In this document: positions 29,006-37,851 of the stretch, piece after piece
Position numbering within the stretch: the first letter of the stretch is position 1
Layout: each line of letters begins with the position of its first letter
Source: Belnapia mucosa
GTDB taxonomy: Bacteria; Pseudomonadota; Alphaproteobacteria; Acetobacterales; Acetobacteraceae
Length of the DNA stretch: 64,000 nt
Assembly (NCBI RefSeq): GCF_016775475.1
Contig: NZ_JAEUXJ010000007.1
Span: 1-64,000, forward strand
Direction: 5' to 3'
Position numbers and translations under genes: made by a program
The notes under the pieces: model-generated
What the model was told of the DNA's origin: nothing
Seen by the model: the letters and a program-made list of their open reading frames with translations, nothing else
Database searches by the model: none

Positions 29006-30168
29006 GGGGGAAGGTCCGCCGCCTGCGCCGGTTGCTGGTCCTGCTGCCCTCGACGGATATCGGCGGCGCGGAGCGGCAGACGGCGATGCTGGCCCATGCG
29101 CTCGCTGCGGCGGGGGTCGAGATCGAGCTGGCCGCGGAGCCGGCGCTGGCTGGGGCGCTGGGCGGGCTGTTCGGCACCGCCCCGCATTCCGCCGCGATCG
29201 GCTGGCGGGAGGCGGAGGGGCTGGCCGGCAACCTCGCCCGGCAGGCTGCCGCGGCGGTGCCGTTGCTCGCCCGGCTGCAGCCCGATGCGGCGTTGCTGCC
29301 GCTGCCCTGGCCCACCCATGGGCTCGGCCTGCACCAAGCCCTCACCGAGGCGGGCATCCCGAGCCTTGCCGTCGCCCATCTCGCCCCGACCGAGCCGGAA
29401 CCGGTGCCGGAGGCGCTGGCCGGCCCGATCCGCCGCGGCCCGACCGCCTGGGTCGCGGTCTCCGGGCCGGTGGCGGGGCGGCTTGCCGCGACCCTCGGCC
29501 TGCCGCCGGACAGGGTGCAGGTGGTGCCGAACGGCGTCACCGTGCCGCCGGAGGATCCTGCCCGCCGGAGGGCGTTGCGGCGGGACCGGCGGGCCGCGCT
29601 GCACCTGCCGGGGGATGCGCCGCTCATCCTCTTCGCCGGCCGGCTGGAGGAGACGAAGGGGGCGGAGCTGCTGCCGGCGCTGGCGGAGCGGCTGGCGGAG
29701 GAGCTTGGCGGCACCCTGGTCGCGCTCGGCGCCGGGCCGCTGGCGCCGCGCCTGGCCGCGCATCCCGCCGCCCGGCCGGGTGGCCCGCTGCGGCTGCCGG
29801 GGCAGGTGGCCGATGTGGGGGATTGGATGTTGGCGGCGGATGCGTTGGTCATTCCCTCGCGGCTCGAGGGCTGGCCGCTGGTCTTCCTGGAAGCCGCGGC
29901 GCGCCATTGCCCCGTCGTGGCGACGGCGGCGGCGCTGGAATGCCTTGGCGACCGGGCCGCCAAGGTCGCTGCGCTGGCCGAGATTCCGACCATCGTCAGC
30001 TTGACAGGTCACACGGTCGCGATGTTAAGAACACCTCAGCTGAAACACGGCCGGGTGACTGCGGCTTATGCCTGCGCCGTCGATTACAGTCTGGAATCGT
30101 CCCTGAGTAAATACTTCGCAATACTTCGAGCCTGCCATGTCATTGGCAAGGCGGCCGAGGCCGCCTGA
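29002..30168 (+). CDS. GT4-family glycosyltransferase with an aberrant C-terminus
   Basis: 388 residues. The N-terminal Rossmann half begins RRLLVLLPSTDIGGAERQTAML. The second half has the GT4 nucleotide-sugar elements LILFAGRLEETKGAELLPAL and ADALVIPSRLEGWPLVFLEAAARHCPVVAT. After about residue 325 the similarity stops. The last 60 or so codons (from about 29990) read IPTIVSLTGHTVAMLRTP and onwards, have much lower GC than the gene body, and look like translated non-coding DNA. The usual last helices of a GT4 enzyme are missing. The gene may be truncated at 3' by an old deletion, or may still be active. The ATG overlaps rsmD. Confidence 0.75.
   Translation: MRGKVRRLRRLLVLLPSTDIGGAERQTAMLAHALAAAGVEIELAAEPALAGALGGLFGTAPHSAAIGWREAEGLAGNLARQAAAAVPLLARLQPDAALLPLPWPTHGLGLHQALTEAGIPSLAVAHLAPTEPEPVPEALAGPIRRGPTAWVAVSGPVAGRLAATLGLPPDRVQVVPNGVTVPPEDPARRRALRRDRRAALHLPGDAPLILFAGRLEETKGAELLPALAERLAEELGGTLVALGAGPLAPRLAAHPAARPGGPLRLPGQVADVGDWMLAADALVIPSRLEGWPLVFLEAAARHCPVVATAAALECLGDRAAKVAALAEIPTIVSLTGHTVAMLRTPQLKHGRVTAAYACAVDYSLESSLSKYFAILRACHVIGKAAEAA
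30001..30029 (+). promoter_or_regulatory. Candidate sigma-70 promoter for the glycosyltransferase operon
   Basis: A perfect TTGACA (30001-30006) is followed after 17 bases by GTTAAG (30024-30029), a moderate -10. It sits where GC content drops and would give an mRNA leader of about 160 nt for the gene at 30195. It lies inside the aberrant 3' end of the preceding glycosyltransferase frame. Confidence 0.35.
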
Positions 30169-30194
30169 CATTGCCCGGTCGGGGAGCAGCCGTC

Positions 30195-32873
30195 ATGCAG
30201 TTGAGGACTCCTCCGCGCGACGCCGGCGACCTGCCGCTCGAGGCCCGCAGCGCCGACGAGATCGGCGTGGCCGTCATCATCCCCGCCTATCGCCAGCCCG
30301 GTCTTCTGCCGGAAGCCATCCTGTCGGTGCTGGAGCAGCAGGGTCCCGTGCTCGCCGCCGCCATCGTCGTGGATGACGGCTGCCCGGAGCCGGAGACGGC
30401 GCGCACGGCGCTCGACTTTGCCGCCGCCTATCCGGGCCGGGTTTTCCTGCTGCGGCGGCGCAATGGCGGGCTTTCCGCGGCGCGCAATACCGGGATCGAC
30501 TTCGCCCTCAGCGCCTTCCCCGCCTGCCGCGCGCTGCATTTCCTCGATGCCGACAACCGGCTGCATCCGCATGTCCTGGCCCGTGCGCTGGCCGCGCTGG
30601 ATGCGGCGCCGCCCGGCATCGGCTGGGTCTATCCGGATATCGACGAATTCGGCGGCCACGCCCATTGGACCACCGGCGGCGACTTCTCGGTCCTGCAGAT
30701 GCTGACCTGCAATTACTGCGATGCCGGCAGCGTCATCCGGCGCGAGATGGCCGAGGCCGGGCTGCGCTTCGACGAGTCGATGCGCGACGGCTTCGAGGAC
30801 TGGGATTTCTGGCTCTCCGCCGCCGGGCGCGGCTGGCGCGGCCAGCACCTGCCGGCGGCCGGCTTCCTCTACCGGCGCCGGCCGGAAAGCATGCTCGCTG
30901 CCTCCGAGCGGCTGCGGCCGCTGCTGCTGGGCCAATTGCAGCGCAAGCATGCGGCACTGCTGACGCCGCGCCGGCTGCTGGCGCTGGAGGCCGAGGAAGC
31001 GCCGCGCTTCGCCCTGCACACGCCGGATGAGGGCGCGGTGCGGCTGGTGGTGGATCCCGGCACGCCCGGCCACAGCCTGACGCCCGCCGCGGCACGCGAA
31101 AGGCTGCTGGCCGCCATGGAACGGCCCGCCGCCGCGCAGCATCCGGAGATGCTCTGCTTCACCGAGGCCGCGACGCTCGATCTGCTGGCCAAGGCCGGCG
31201 TGCTGCACATGGTCTTCTGGTGGGCCGAGCGGCTGCTGCGCGAGGCGCAGGTGGTGGCGCTGGAGATCGTCCCGACGCAGGAGCCGGTGCTGGCGCTGGA
31301 ACGGCCCGGCCGGGCGGATGGGCATGTCGCCGGCGCGCCGCTGCTGCTGGCGCGCAGCCAGGTGCTCTGGGAAGCGGCCGGCGATCCCTCGCCACGCTGG
31401 ATCGAAAGCCTGCAGGACCCGCAGCCGCAGCCGATCACCGCCCTGCTCCGGCTGCATCTGCCGATGGAGGCGCCGGTCAGCAGCCCGATCGCGCTCCGCC
31501 TCCTGCTGCTGGAGGTCGCGGCCCTGGCCCGGCTGCGCCGCCAGCGCAGCGCGCTGCCGGCTGGCTGGAAGCAGGAATACCGCACGCCGCGCGGCCGTAT
31601 GGCGGCGGAGGCGCAGGCGCTGGCCGGGCTCGGCCCGATCCTGCCGCGGCTGCCGCAGCCGGGGCGGCGGGAGATCGGCTTCCTACTGCCGCTGTTCTCC
31701 TTCGCCGGGCTGGAAAAGGTCGTGCTCAACCAGGCGGCGCTGCTGCGCAGCCGCGGCTGGCGCACGCATCTCATCGTGCTCGGCACGGGGCGCATCCAGC
31801 GGGGCGCGGATTTCACCCGCAGCTTCGATTCCGTCCTGCTGATCGACGGGCTCGGCGAGAATGCCGTGGCCTGGGAGGGCGGGTATTTCGGCGCCGGCGT
31901 CTCGCATTTCGGCGGCTCGGCGGCGGCGCGGGATGTGCTCGGCGTGCTGGCCGGGCTGGATGTGGTGGTGAATGTCCATTCGCTCGCCGGCCAGGCGCTG
32001 ATGGCGCCGCTGCGCCGGCTCGGCGTCAGGACCTTCGGCGGGCTGCACCTGATCGAGCACGGGCCGCATGGCGAGCCGCGCGGCACGCCGCATGTCCAGG
32101 CCGCCTACGAACATGCCTATGACGGCATCATGGTGATCTCGGAGCAGCTCCGCGATTGGTGCGTCGGCGCCGGCATCCCGCCGCGCAAGCTGCATCTGGT
32201 GCGGAACGCCCCCGGCTATCCGACGCGGCCCGCGCGCGTCGCCGCGGCGCTGGCGGCGCGGCAGCGGCACCGCCACCGGCCGCTCCAGGTGCTCTTCCTC
32301 GGCCGGCTCGACTGGCAGAAGGGGCTCGACCGGCTGGCGGAGATGATCAGCCGCGGCGATGCCGGCCTGCGCTGGCGGATCGTCGGCCGCGCCGTGCTGG
32401 AAGAGGGGCCGGCCCCCGAGCTCGGCGTGCCGGTGGAACCCCCGGTCTTCCGGCCGGAGGAGCTGGACGAGCTCTATGCCTGGGCCGATGTGCTGGTCGT
32501 CCCCTCCCGCTTCGAGGGCGTGCCGCTGGTGGTGCTGGAAGCGCAGCGCATGGGCTGCGCCGTCATCGCCACCGATGTCGGCGCCGTCGCCGAGGTGATC
32601 CGCGATGGCGAGGACGGCATCCTCGTCCCGCATCATCAGCCCGAGGAGGCAATCATCGCCGGCTTCGTCGCCGCGCTCGCCCGGCTGGCCGCAGACCGCG
32701 CTGGCTTGCAGGCCATGGGTGCCGCCGCCGCGGCGCGGGTCGCCCGCGCCGGCTGGGCGCAGACCATGCAGGACTTCCTGGCGCATCTCGATACGCTGGT
32801 TCCGCCCGAGATCCCGGCCCGCCCCCTGCCGGAGCGCCGTACCATGACCCATGCCACGGACGTACCGGCATGA
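30195..32873 (+). CDS. Two-domain glycosyltransferase, GT2 fused to GT4
   Basis: 892 residues. GGGGAG at 30181-30186 lies 8 bases before the ATG. Residues about 23-240 form a GT2 domain: VAVIIPAYRQPGLLPEAILS, VVDDGCPEP, LDADN as the DxD site, and GFEDWDFWLSAA. Residues about 240-490 are a linker of unknown fold. Residues about 495-870 form a GT4 domain: LPLFSFAGLEKVVLNQA, LFLGRLDWQKGLDRLAE and VVPSRFEGVPLVVLEAQRMG. Such fusions are used for bacterial surface glycans, where one protein adds two sugars. The stop overlaps the next gene (ATGA). Which polymer it makes cannot be told. Confidence 0.88.
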   Translation: MQLRTPPRDAGDLPLEARSADEIGVAVIIPAYRQPGLLPEAILSVLEQQGPVLAAAIVVDDGCPEPETARTALDFAAAYPGRVFLLRRRNGGLSAARNTGIDFALSAFPACRALHFLDADNRLHPHVLARALAALDAAPPGIGWVYPDIDEFGGHAHWTTGGDFSVLQMLTCNYCDAGSVIRREMAEAGLRFDESMRDGFEDWDFWLSAAGRGWRGQHLPAAGFLYRRRPESMLAASERLRPLLLGQLQRKHAALLTPRRLLALEAEEAPRFALHTPDEGAVRLVVDPGTPGHSLTPAAARERLLAAMERPAAAQHPEMLCFTEAATLDLLAKAGVLHMVFWWAERLLREAQVVALEIVPTQEPVLALERPGRADGHVAGAPLLLARSQVLWEAAGDPSPRWIESLQDPQPQPITALLRLHLPMEAPVSSPIALRLLLLEVAALARLRRQRSALPAGWKQEYRTPRGRMAAEAQALAGLGPILPRLPQPGRREIGFLLPLFSFAGLEKVVLNQAALLRSRGWRTHLIVLGTGRIQRGADFTRSFDSVLLIDGLGENAVAWEGGYFGAGVSHFGGSAAARDVLGVLAGLDVVVNVHSLAGQALMAPLRRLGVRTFGGLHLIEHGPHGEPRGTPHVQAAYEHAYDGIMVISEQLRDWCVGAGIPPRKLHLVRNAPGYPTRPARVAAALAARQRHRHRPLQVLFLGRLDWQKGLDRLAEMISRGDAGLRWRIVGRAVLEEGPAPELGVPVEPPVFRPEELDELYAWADVLVVPSRFEGVPLVVLEAQRMGCAVIATDVGAVAEVIRDGEDGILVPHHQPEEAIIAGFVAALARLAADRAGLQAMGAAAAARVARAGWAQTMQDFLAHLDTLVPPEIPARPLPERRTMTHATDVPA

Positions 32874-34915
32874 CGACCGTGCTGATCAACCCGGCCGAGC
32901 TGGCCGAATTGCAGGCCGGCGGGCCGAGCCTGCTGGTCCTCGGCGGCCTCGATCCCGCCGCGCTGGCGCTGCCGGGCGCGACACCCTGGCTGGTGACGGC
33001 AGCGGGCGATGCGCTCCGGCTGCATCGGCCGGGGCGTCCGGCCGATGCAGCGAGTCTCGCCCTGCCGCTGCCGCCGGCCGATGTGCTGGCCGTCATCGCC
33101 CCGGATGCCGCCGCGGCCAAGCCGCTGCTCGCCTGGTGGTCCGCCACCGGGCCGGAGCCGCCGCCGGTGCTCACGGTGCGGCGGGCCGAGGCGGCGCTGC
33201 CCGGCCTGGCGCGGCTCGCCCTGGCGGCGCTCGGCCGGCAGGCGGTGGTCGCGGCGCAGCTCCACCGCGCCCTGGTTGCCGCCCGGCAGGATGCCGAGGC
33301 GAACCGGCAGGCCATGGTGTCGCTGACCCAGCAGGCCGGCCGCATCGCGTCGCCGGTGCCGCCCAGCCAGGTCCTCTCCCTCGCCCCCTCGCCCGCCGGC
33401 CATGCGGTGCATGCGCTGGAGGGCCGGCTCTCGGCCGGGCAGGGGCTCGGCCTGCCGCTGGAAGGGCTGTGCAGCCTCGCCGTGCATCTGCACGAGGCGC
33501 AGGTGGCGCCGGCCGGGCTGCTGCGCCTTCGCCTCTATGGCGCGGAGAGCGGGCAGGTCCATGGCGCCTGGCTGGTCCCCGGCGAGGCGCTGGCGCCGGG
33601 CTGGCTGGTGCTCGACCTGCCGGGGCCGATCGGGCCGGTGCGGGAGACCGCCTGCCTCGACATCACCGCCGAGCTGGAATGGGGCGATGCCCTCGCCCTT
33701 TCGCTGGAGGAGCGGCTGGTGGCGCCGGAGCGCGCGGCGGTGGTGCCGGGCGAGCCGGCAGGGGACCGGGCGCTGGCGGTCCGGCTCTGGACCGCGCCCT
33801 TCGGCCGCCGCTTCGTCCTGCCCCAGCATTGGAATGCCGAGGCCGCCGGCCTCGACCTCGCCCCGCCCGGCGTGCCGGCGCGGCTGCCGGCCGCAATCTG
33901 GGACGGCGCCCGCTTCCCGGCCGGGCAGGTGGAATGGGTCGCGCTGGGGCATGAGGCGCCGCGCCTGCTGGCGAGCTTCGGCGCCGGCCGGCGCCTCGCC
34001 ATCATGCTGCCGGGCGTGCCGGTGAACGGGCTCGACCTGTTGCAGGCCGAGCTGCGGCTGGGCCGGGGCGAGCCGGAGATGCTGGAGGCCGCGCTCTGGC
34101 TGCAACCGGACGGATTGCCGGTGGCGACCGAGGCCGACCTGACCCTGGAAGCGACCGAGGCGCGCTGGAGCGGCTGGCGCCGCGCCCCGGCCGATGGCGG
34201 GCCCCTGCTGCTGCCGATGGCCCTGCCACTGGACGGGCCACGCAGCGTGACGGTGGCGCTGGTGCTGCACCACCGGGGCACGGCGCCGGCCGCGCCGCTG
34301 CGGGTGGAGTGGTCGGACCTGGTCGGCTTCCGCCAGGCGGCGCTGCCGCCGCGCCCGCCCGCGCGCAACCCGCTGCCCGCCCCGCCACCGGCCGAGCCGG
34401 TGCCGCTGGCCCTGGCCCCGCCGGTTCCACGCGCCGCACCACCGCCGCCGCCGCCACCACCGCCGGCTGGTCCCTCCGCGCTGACGGTGCGGCTGCAGGA
34501 GTATTTCATCACCCCGGATGCCGGCTACCGGCACCTCGATATCTGGCTTGAGGAGGTGCGGGAGGCGGAGCTGTCCTGGCCCCGGCTGCGCTTCAAGCTG
34601 GCGCTGCGCGGCGAGGGACCGATGCTGGAATTCCGCCTGCAACCGAGCTGGCCGGCGATGTTCTCGACCTGGCCCGGCGCGGAATCGGATAGCTGGGGTC
34701 CCTATCTGCTGGTGCGGGAGGGCGATATCGCCGGCGACTTCCTGCACCGCCTGCCGGCCGAGCGCGACCGCCGGATGCTCACCACCATCCTGCGCCTGTT
34801 GCCGGAGGCGGTGGCGAAGGCGGTGCGGGAATCGCCGCCCGCCGCGGCGGAGGAGACGATGTGGCTTGGCCTCGCCGGCCGCCTGGCTGCGGCGCTGGGC
34901 GAGCCTGTCGCCTAG
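32870..34915 (+). CDS. Large protein of unknown function beside the glycosyltransferase fusion
   Basis: 681 residues, coupled to the GT2-GT4 gene by ATGA. No catalytic motif is recognised. An N-terminal part (1-160) ends in a helical Ala/Gln/Arg-rich stretch. It is followed by beta-rich repeats with phrases such as LRLRLYGAESGQVHGAWLVPG and LRLGRGEPEMLEAALWL. A proline-rich linker lies at about residues 493-540, including a run of nine Pro. A conserved-looking C-terminal domain (545-660) contains LTVRLQEYFITPDAGYRHLDIW. The C-terminal domain may be the family databases call DUF6212, but I cannot confirm that here. No signal peptide or membrane helix is seen. Its place in the operon suggests a role in glycan synthesis or secretion. 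Confidence 0.8.
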   Translation: MTTVLINPAELAELQAGGPSLLVLGGLDPAALALPGATPWLVTAAGDALRLHRPGRPADAASLALPLPPADVLAVIAPDAAAAKPLLAWWSATGPEPPPVLTVRRAEAALPGLARLALAALGRQAVVAAQLHRALVAARQDAEANRQAMVSLTQQAGRIASPVPPSQVLSLAPSPAGHAVHALEGRLSAGQGLGLPLEGLCSLAVHLHEAQVAPAGLLRLRLYGAESGQVHGAWLVPGEALAPGWLVLDLPGPIGPVRETACLDITAELEWGDALALSLEERLVAPERAAVVPGEPAGDRALAVRLWTAPFGRRFVLPQHWNAEAAGLDLAPPGVPARLPAAIWDGARFPAGQVEWVALGHEAPRLLASFGAGRRLAIMLPGVPVNGLDLLQAELRLGRGEPEMLEAALWLQPDGLPVATEADLTLEATEARWSGWRRAPADGGPLLLPMALPLDGPRSVTVALVLHHRGTAPAAPLRVEWSDLVGFRQAALPPRPPARNPLPAPPPAEPVPLALAPPVPRAAPPPPPPPPPAGPSALTVRLQEYFITPDAGYRHLDIWLEEVREAELSWPRLRFKLALRGEGPMLEFRLQPSWPAMFSTWPGAESDSWGPYLLVREGDIAGDFLHRLPAERDRRMLTTILRLLPEAVAKAVRESPPAAAEETMWLGLAGRLAAALGEPVA

Positions 34916-35887
34916 CTAGCCGTCCAATTGCAGCCCGGCGGTGCGGACCACGCCGCGCCAGCGGGCGATCTCCCCGGCCTGGAAGGCGCCGAGCGCGGCG
35001 CCGTCGCGCCAGGCCGGCTCGAACCCCGCTGCCACCAGCCGCTGCCGCGCACCGGGCGCACCCATGATGCCCTGCACCGCAGCCTCGATCCGCGCCCGCA
35101 GCGGCGCCGGCAGGCCGGGTGGGGCATAGATGCCGATCCAGGAGGTGACGGCGAAATCCGCGACCCCGGCCTCGTCCAGCGTCGGCAGGTCGGGCAGCTG
35201 CGCAGTGCGGTAGGGGCTGGTCACCGCCAGGGCCCGCACGCTGCCGGCGCGCACCGCGCCGGCGACGGTCGGCAGGTTCTCGAAGGCCACCTGGATGTCG
35301 CCGCGCTGCAGCAGCACCAGCGAATTGCCAGTGGCGCCGAGCGGGATTCCGGTGATGCGGGTGCCCGTGCGCTGCTGGAACAGCTCCGCCGTGAGCTGGT
35401 TGGAGGCGCCGACGCTGGTGAAGCCGTAATTCAGCGCCCCCGGCCGCGCCTTGGCGAGGGTGATGAAGCCCGCGACGTCGCGCACCGGTAACTCGTTCGG
35501 CACCACCATGACATTGACGAATTCGGCGACGAGCCCGATGGGGGTGAAATCCGCCGCCGGGTCGAAGGGCCAATTCGCCATCACCGCCGGCGGCAGGCCA
35601 TGGCTGCCGAGGCCGCCGACCAGTAGCGTCGCGCCATCGGGCGCGGCGCGCTTCAGCGCCTCCAGCCCCAGCACGGCATTGGCGCCCGGGCGGTTCTCCA
35701 CCACCCCGGTCGCGCCCAGCCCGTCGCGCAGTCCCTCGGCCAGGATGCGGGCGATCAGGTCGGTGACGCGGCCGGCGGGGAAGGGCACGAGGATGCGGAC
35801 CTGCCGCGGCGGCCAGGCCTCCTCGGCGATGGCCAGCGCCGGCGCGGCGAGCGGGAGGGCGAGCAGGGCGCGGCGGCGCATCGGCAT
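34916..35887 (-). CDS. Bug/TctC family substrate-binding protein linked to a Rieske dioxygenase
   Basis: 323 residues from 35887; the ATG two codons later (35881) has GAGG at a better distance (6 bases). Signal peptide (RRRALLALPLAAPALAIA). The ligand loop reads ILVPFPAGRVTDLIARILAE, with Arg-Val replacing the usual Gly-Ser/Gly-Thr of PxGGSxD, so its ligand pocket may differ from other Bugs. The rest is typical: ENRPGANAVLGLEALKRAAPDG and LPDLPTLDEAGV. It begins 2 bases after the dioxygenase small-subunit gene, in one operon, so an aromatic acid ligand is a reasonable guess. Confidence 0.88.
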   Translation of the reverse strand: MPMRRRALLALPLAAPALAIAEEAWPPRQVRILVPFPAGRVTDLIARILAEGLRDGLGATGVVENRPGANAVLGLEALKRAAPDGATLLVGGLGSHGLPPAVMANWPFDPAADFTPIGLVAEFVNVMVVPNELPVRDVAGFITLAKARPGALNYGFTSVGASNQLTAELFQQRTGTRITGIPLGATGNSLVLLQRGDIQVAFENLPTVAGAVRAGSVRALAVTSPYRTAQLPDLPTLDEAGVADFAVTSWIGIYAPPGLPAPLRARIEAAVQGIMGAPGARQRLVAAGFEPAWRDGAALGAFQAGEIARWRGVVRTAGLQLDG

Positions 35888-35889
35888 CC

Positions 35890-36420
35890 TCACAGGAACA
35901 TCGTCAGGTTCTTGGCCTGCAGCACGGACTGGTCCAGCAGCACCTCCCGCCGCAGCAGGCGCCAGACCTCGCCCTCCCGCAGCAGCGTGTCGCGGCGGCG
36001 GCCGATCAGCACATCCGTCTCGTCCTCCAGCCGGTTGCGATGCAGGACGAAGCGGCAGCCGGCCAGCACGCGGTCGCCCTCGACCTCCAGCAGCCGGATG
36101 CCTGCGACGATGCGGGTGATGCGGGAAGCAGGCTCCTCCGCCCAATGGACACCGGTCTCGAGCTGGCGCACGCGCTGTTCCAGCGTGGCGTACCCCTCGT
36201 CGACCCACATCAGGTCGCGCCCGGCCTGGGTACGCTCCTCCCGCTCCAGCAGGCCAGGGCTGAGGTTGCGGGCGATCGGCATCGCGACGCGCACATCCGG
36301 GTGCAGCAGGGCGAGCCAGTCGCGGAAGCGGCGGGCATCCAGCAGGTCGGCCTCGGCCAGCAGCCAGTCCTCGATCTCGGCGCGCAGCAGCAAGCGGTCC
36401 AGCGCATTATTCGGCGGCAT
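35890..36420 (-). CDS. Aromatic-ring-hydroxylating dioxygenase, small (beta) subunit
   Basis: 176 residues from the ATG at 36420; it overlaps the large-subunit gene by 14 bases. The cystatin-like beta-subunit fold is indicated by EIEDWLLAEADLLDARRFRDWLALLHPDV, TRIVAGIRLLEVEGDRVLAGCRFVLHRNR and GRRRDTLLREGEVWRLLRREVLLD. The beta subunit stabilises the alpha3beta3 hexamer and shapes the substrate pocket. The length is normal. No stand-alone ferredoxin or reductase gene is adjacent. Confidence 0.92.
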   Translation of the reverse strand: MPPNNALDRLLLRAEIEDWLLAEADLLDARRFRDWLALLHPDVRVAMPIARNLSPGLLEREERTQAGRDLMWVDEGYATLEQRVRQLETGVHWAEEPASRITRIVAGIRLLEVEGDRVLAGCRFVLHRNRLEDETDVLIGRRRDTLLREGEVWRLLRREVLLDQSVLQAKNLTMFL

Positions 36421-37753
36421 GCGGCACCTGCATCGGCCAGGGGGTGCCGCGCATGAAATCGGCCCAGCGGCCATGGAAGATGCGGGCATTCTCCTCGGTC
36501 AGCTCGCCGCATTCGACGGCCTCGCGCAGGCCGGGCGCGGGGCGGGCATGGCCCATGCCCATCTGGTAGTTGTAGGGGCGGCGCCGCGCGATGGGGCCCT
36601 GGCTGGCGGTGGTGGCGTAGGACCAATTCTCCATGTCGTCGCTCTCGGTCATGCCGCCGGGGCCGGAGTAGCGGAGGAAGTAGGACCGCGCCGCCTCGTT
36701 CACCGCCTCTGGCGCCGCCGCATCCTCGAGGCACCAGCGCCAGATCTCGGTGACGGTGGGGGAGACGGGATGCGCGACCGCGATGGTGCGCGGCTGCCGG
36801 CCGTGGAAGCTCATATTCGGGAAGATGGTGCCAACCGACATGGCGACGCGCGGCTGGCCGGCGAGGCGCGCCATCCGCGCCTCATGCGCCGCGCGGTGCC
36901 AGTCGTTCACCTCGGGATAGAGCGCCCAGGCGTCGTTATAGGGCTCCGTCTCGGTCGTCGGCAGCTCGCCGAGCAGGCCATGGCCGCGGCCGGGGAAGCC
37001 GATGGCGAGCCGCGGCCTGAAGGCGGCGCGGCGCCCCCGCCCGCCGGCCGGGCCGATGCCGACCATGTCCACCGAGCGGTGGCTGATGTCGTGGTACATG
37101 TCGCCGATGAAGTTCTCGGGCGCGAATTTCCAGTTGCAGTTCACCCGCCACTTCTGCACGCCGGCGACGGTGCGGGACCCACCCGGCGAGCCGTCCCGCG
37201 CATCCAGCGCATAGTCCAGGTAGCGGTGCATATCGCCGAGATAGTCGAGGAAGTCGGGCGCCCGCTGGTCCCAGCTCGCCCAGATCGTGCCCTTGTAGAG
37301 GGCGAGGCGCGGCGCCCGGCTCAGCCCCCAGTCTTCCCGCCGCAGCTCAGCCCGGTAGGCCTTGTCGAAATGCGGCACGCCGACCAGCGCGCCCGGCACG
37401 CCGGCCAGCCTGCCGTCATTGCTGAAGGACCAGCCATGATAGGGGCAGGTGAAGACCTTGGCCTTGCCGTAGTCGTGCCGGCAGACCTTCATGCCGCGAT
37501 GGGTGCAGGAATTCAGCAGCGCATGCACCTGCCCGTCGCGGTCGCGGGCGACGATCACGCTCTCGGTCCCCATGCGGGAGGTGAAGAAATCCTCCGGCTC
37601 CGGGATCTGGCTCTCATGGCCGAGGAAGAGCCAGGCGCGGGCGAAGATGCGCTCCTGCTCGGCGGCGAAGATGGCGGGGTCGGTGAAGGCCGCGCGCTCC
37701 ACCGTGCCGGCACCGAGATCCACGAGCCCGGCGAAATCCATCCCTTCGGCCAT
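36407..37753 (-). CDS. Aromatic-ring-hydroxylating dioxygenase, large (alpha) subunit
   Basis: 448 residues. The Rieske 2Fe-2S site is C83-x-H85 and C103-x2-H106 (NSCTHRGMKVC and TCPYHGW). The mononuclear iron site follows: NWKFAPENFIGDMYHDISH with H221 and H225. This is the standard layout of the alpha subunit, which dihydroxylates an aromatic substrate with O2 and electrons from a ferredoxin/reductase. The ATG at 37753 lies about 20 bases after a perfect palindrome. The operon continues with the beta subunit and a Bug protein. The substrate (benzoate-, phthalate- or biphenyl-like) is not evident. Confidence 0.94.
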   Translation of the reverse strand: MAEGMDFAGLVDLGAGTVERAAFTDPAIFAAEQERIFARAWLFLGHESQIPEPEDFFTSRMGTESVIVARDRDGQVHALLNSCTHRGMKVCRHDYGKAKVFTCPYHGWSFSNDGRLAGVPGALVGVPHFDKAYRAELRREDWGLSRAPRLALYKGTIWASWDQRAPDFLDYLGDMHRYLDYALDARDGSPGGSRTVAGVQKWRVNCNWKFAPENFIGDMYHDISHRSVDMVGIGPAGGRGRRAAFRPRLAIGFPGRGHGLLGELPTTETEPYNDAWALYPEVNDWHRAAHEARMARLAGQPRVAMSVGTIFPNMSFHGRQPRTIAVAHPVSPTVTEIWRWCLEDAAAPEAVNEAARSYFLRYSGPGGMTESDDMENWSYATTASQGPIARRRPYNYQMGMGHARPAPGLREAVECGELTEENARIFHGRWADFMRGTPWPMQVPHAAE

Positions 37754-37768
37754 GCGTCCACGCCTCCG

Positions 37769-37780
37769 TCATCCGGATGA
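37769..37780. promoter_or_regulatory. Perfect 12-bp palindrome, candidate operator
   Basis: TCATCCGGATGA is its own reverse complement. It lies in the 98-base gap between the divergent dioxygenase operon and the halogenase-like flavoenzyme gene, 16 bases upstream of the dioxygenase start. The position fits an operator for a dimeric regulator. No regulator gene is adjacent. Confidence 0.4.
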
Positions 37781-37851
37781 TGCCGGGGGGCGTGGGGCGG
37801 CGCAATCGGGACGCTTGACGCTCGCGGCGGGGATTCGGAAGAGTGCGCGCC

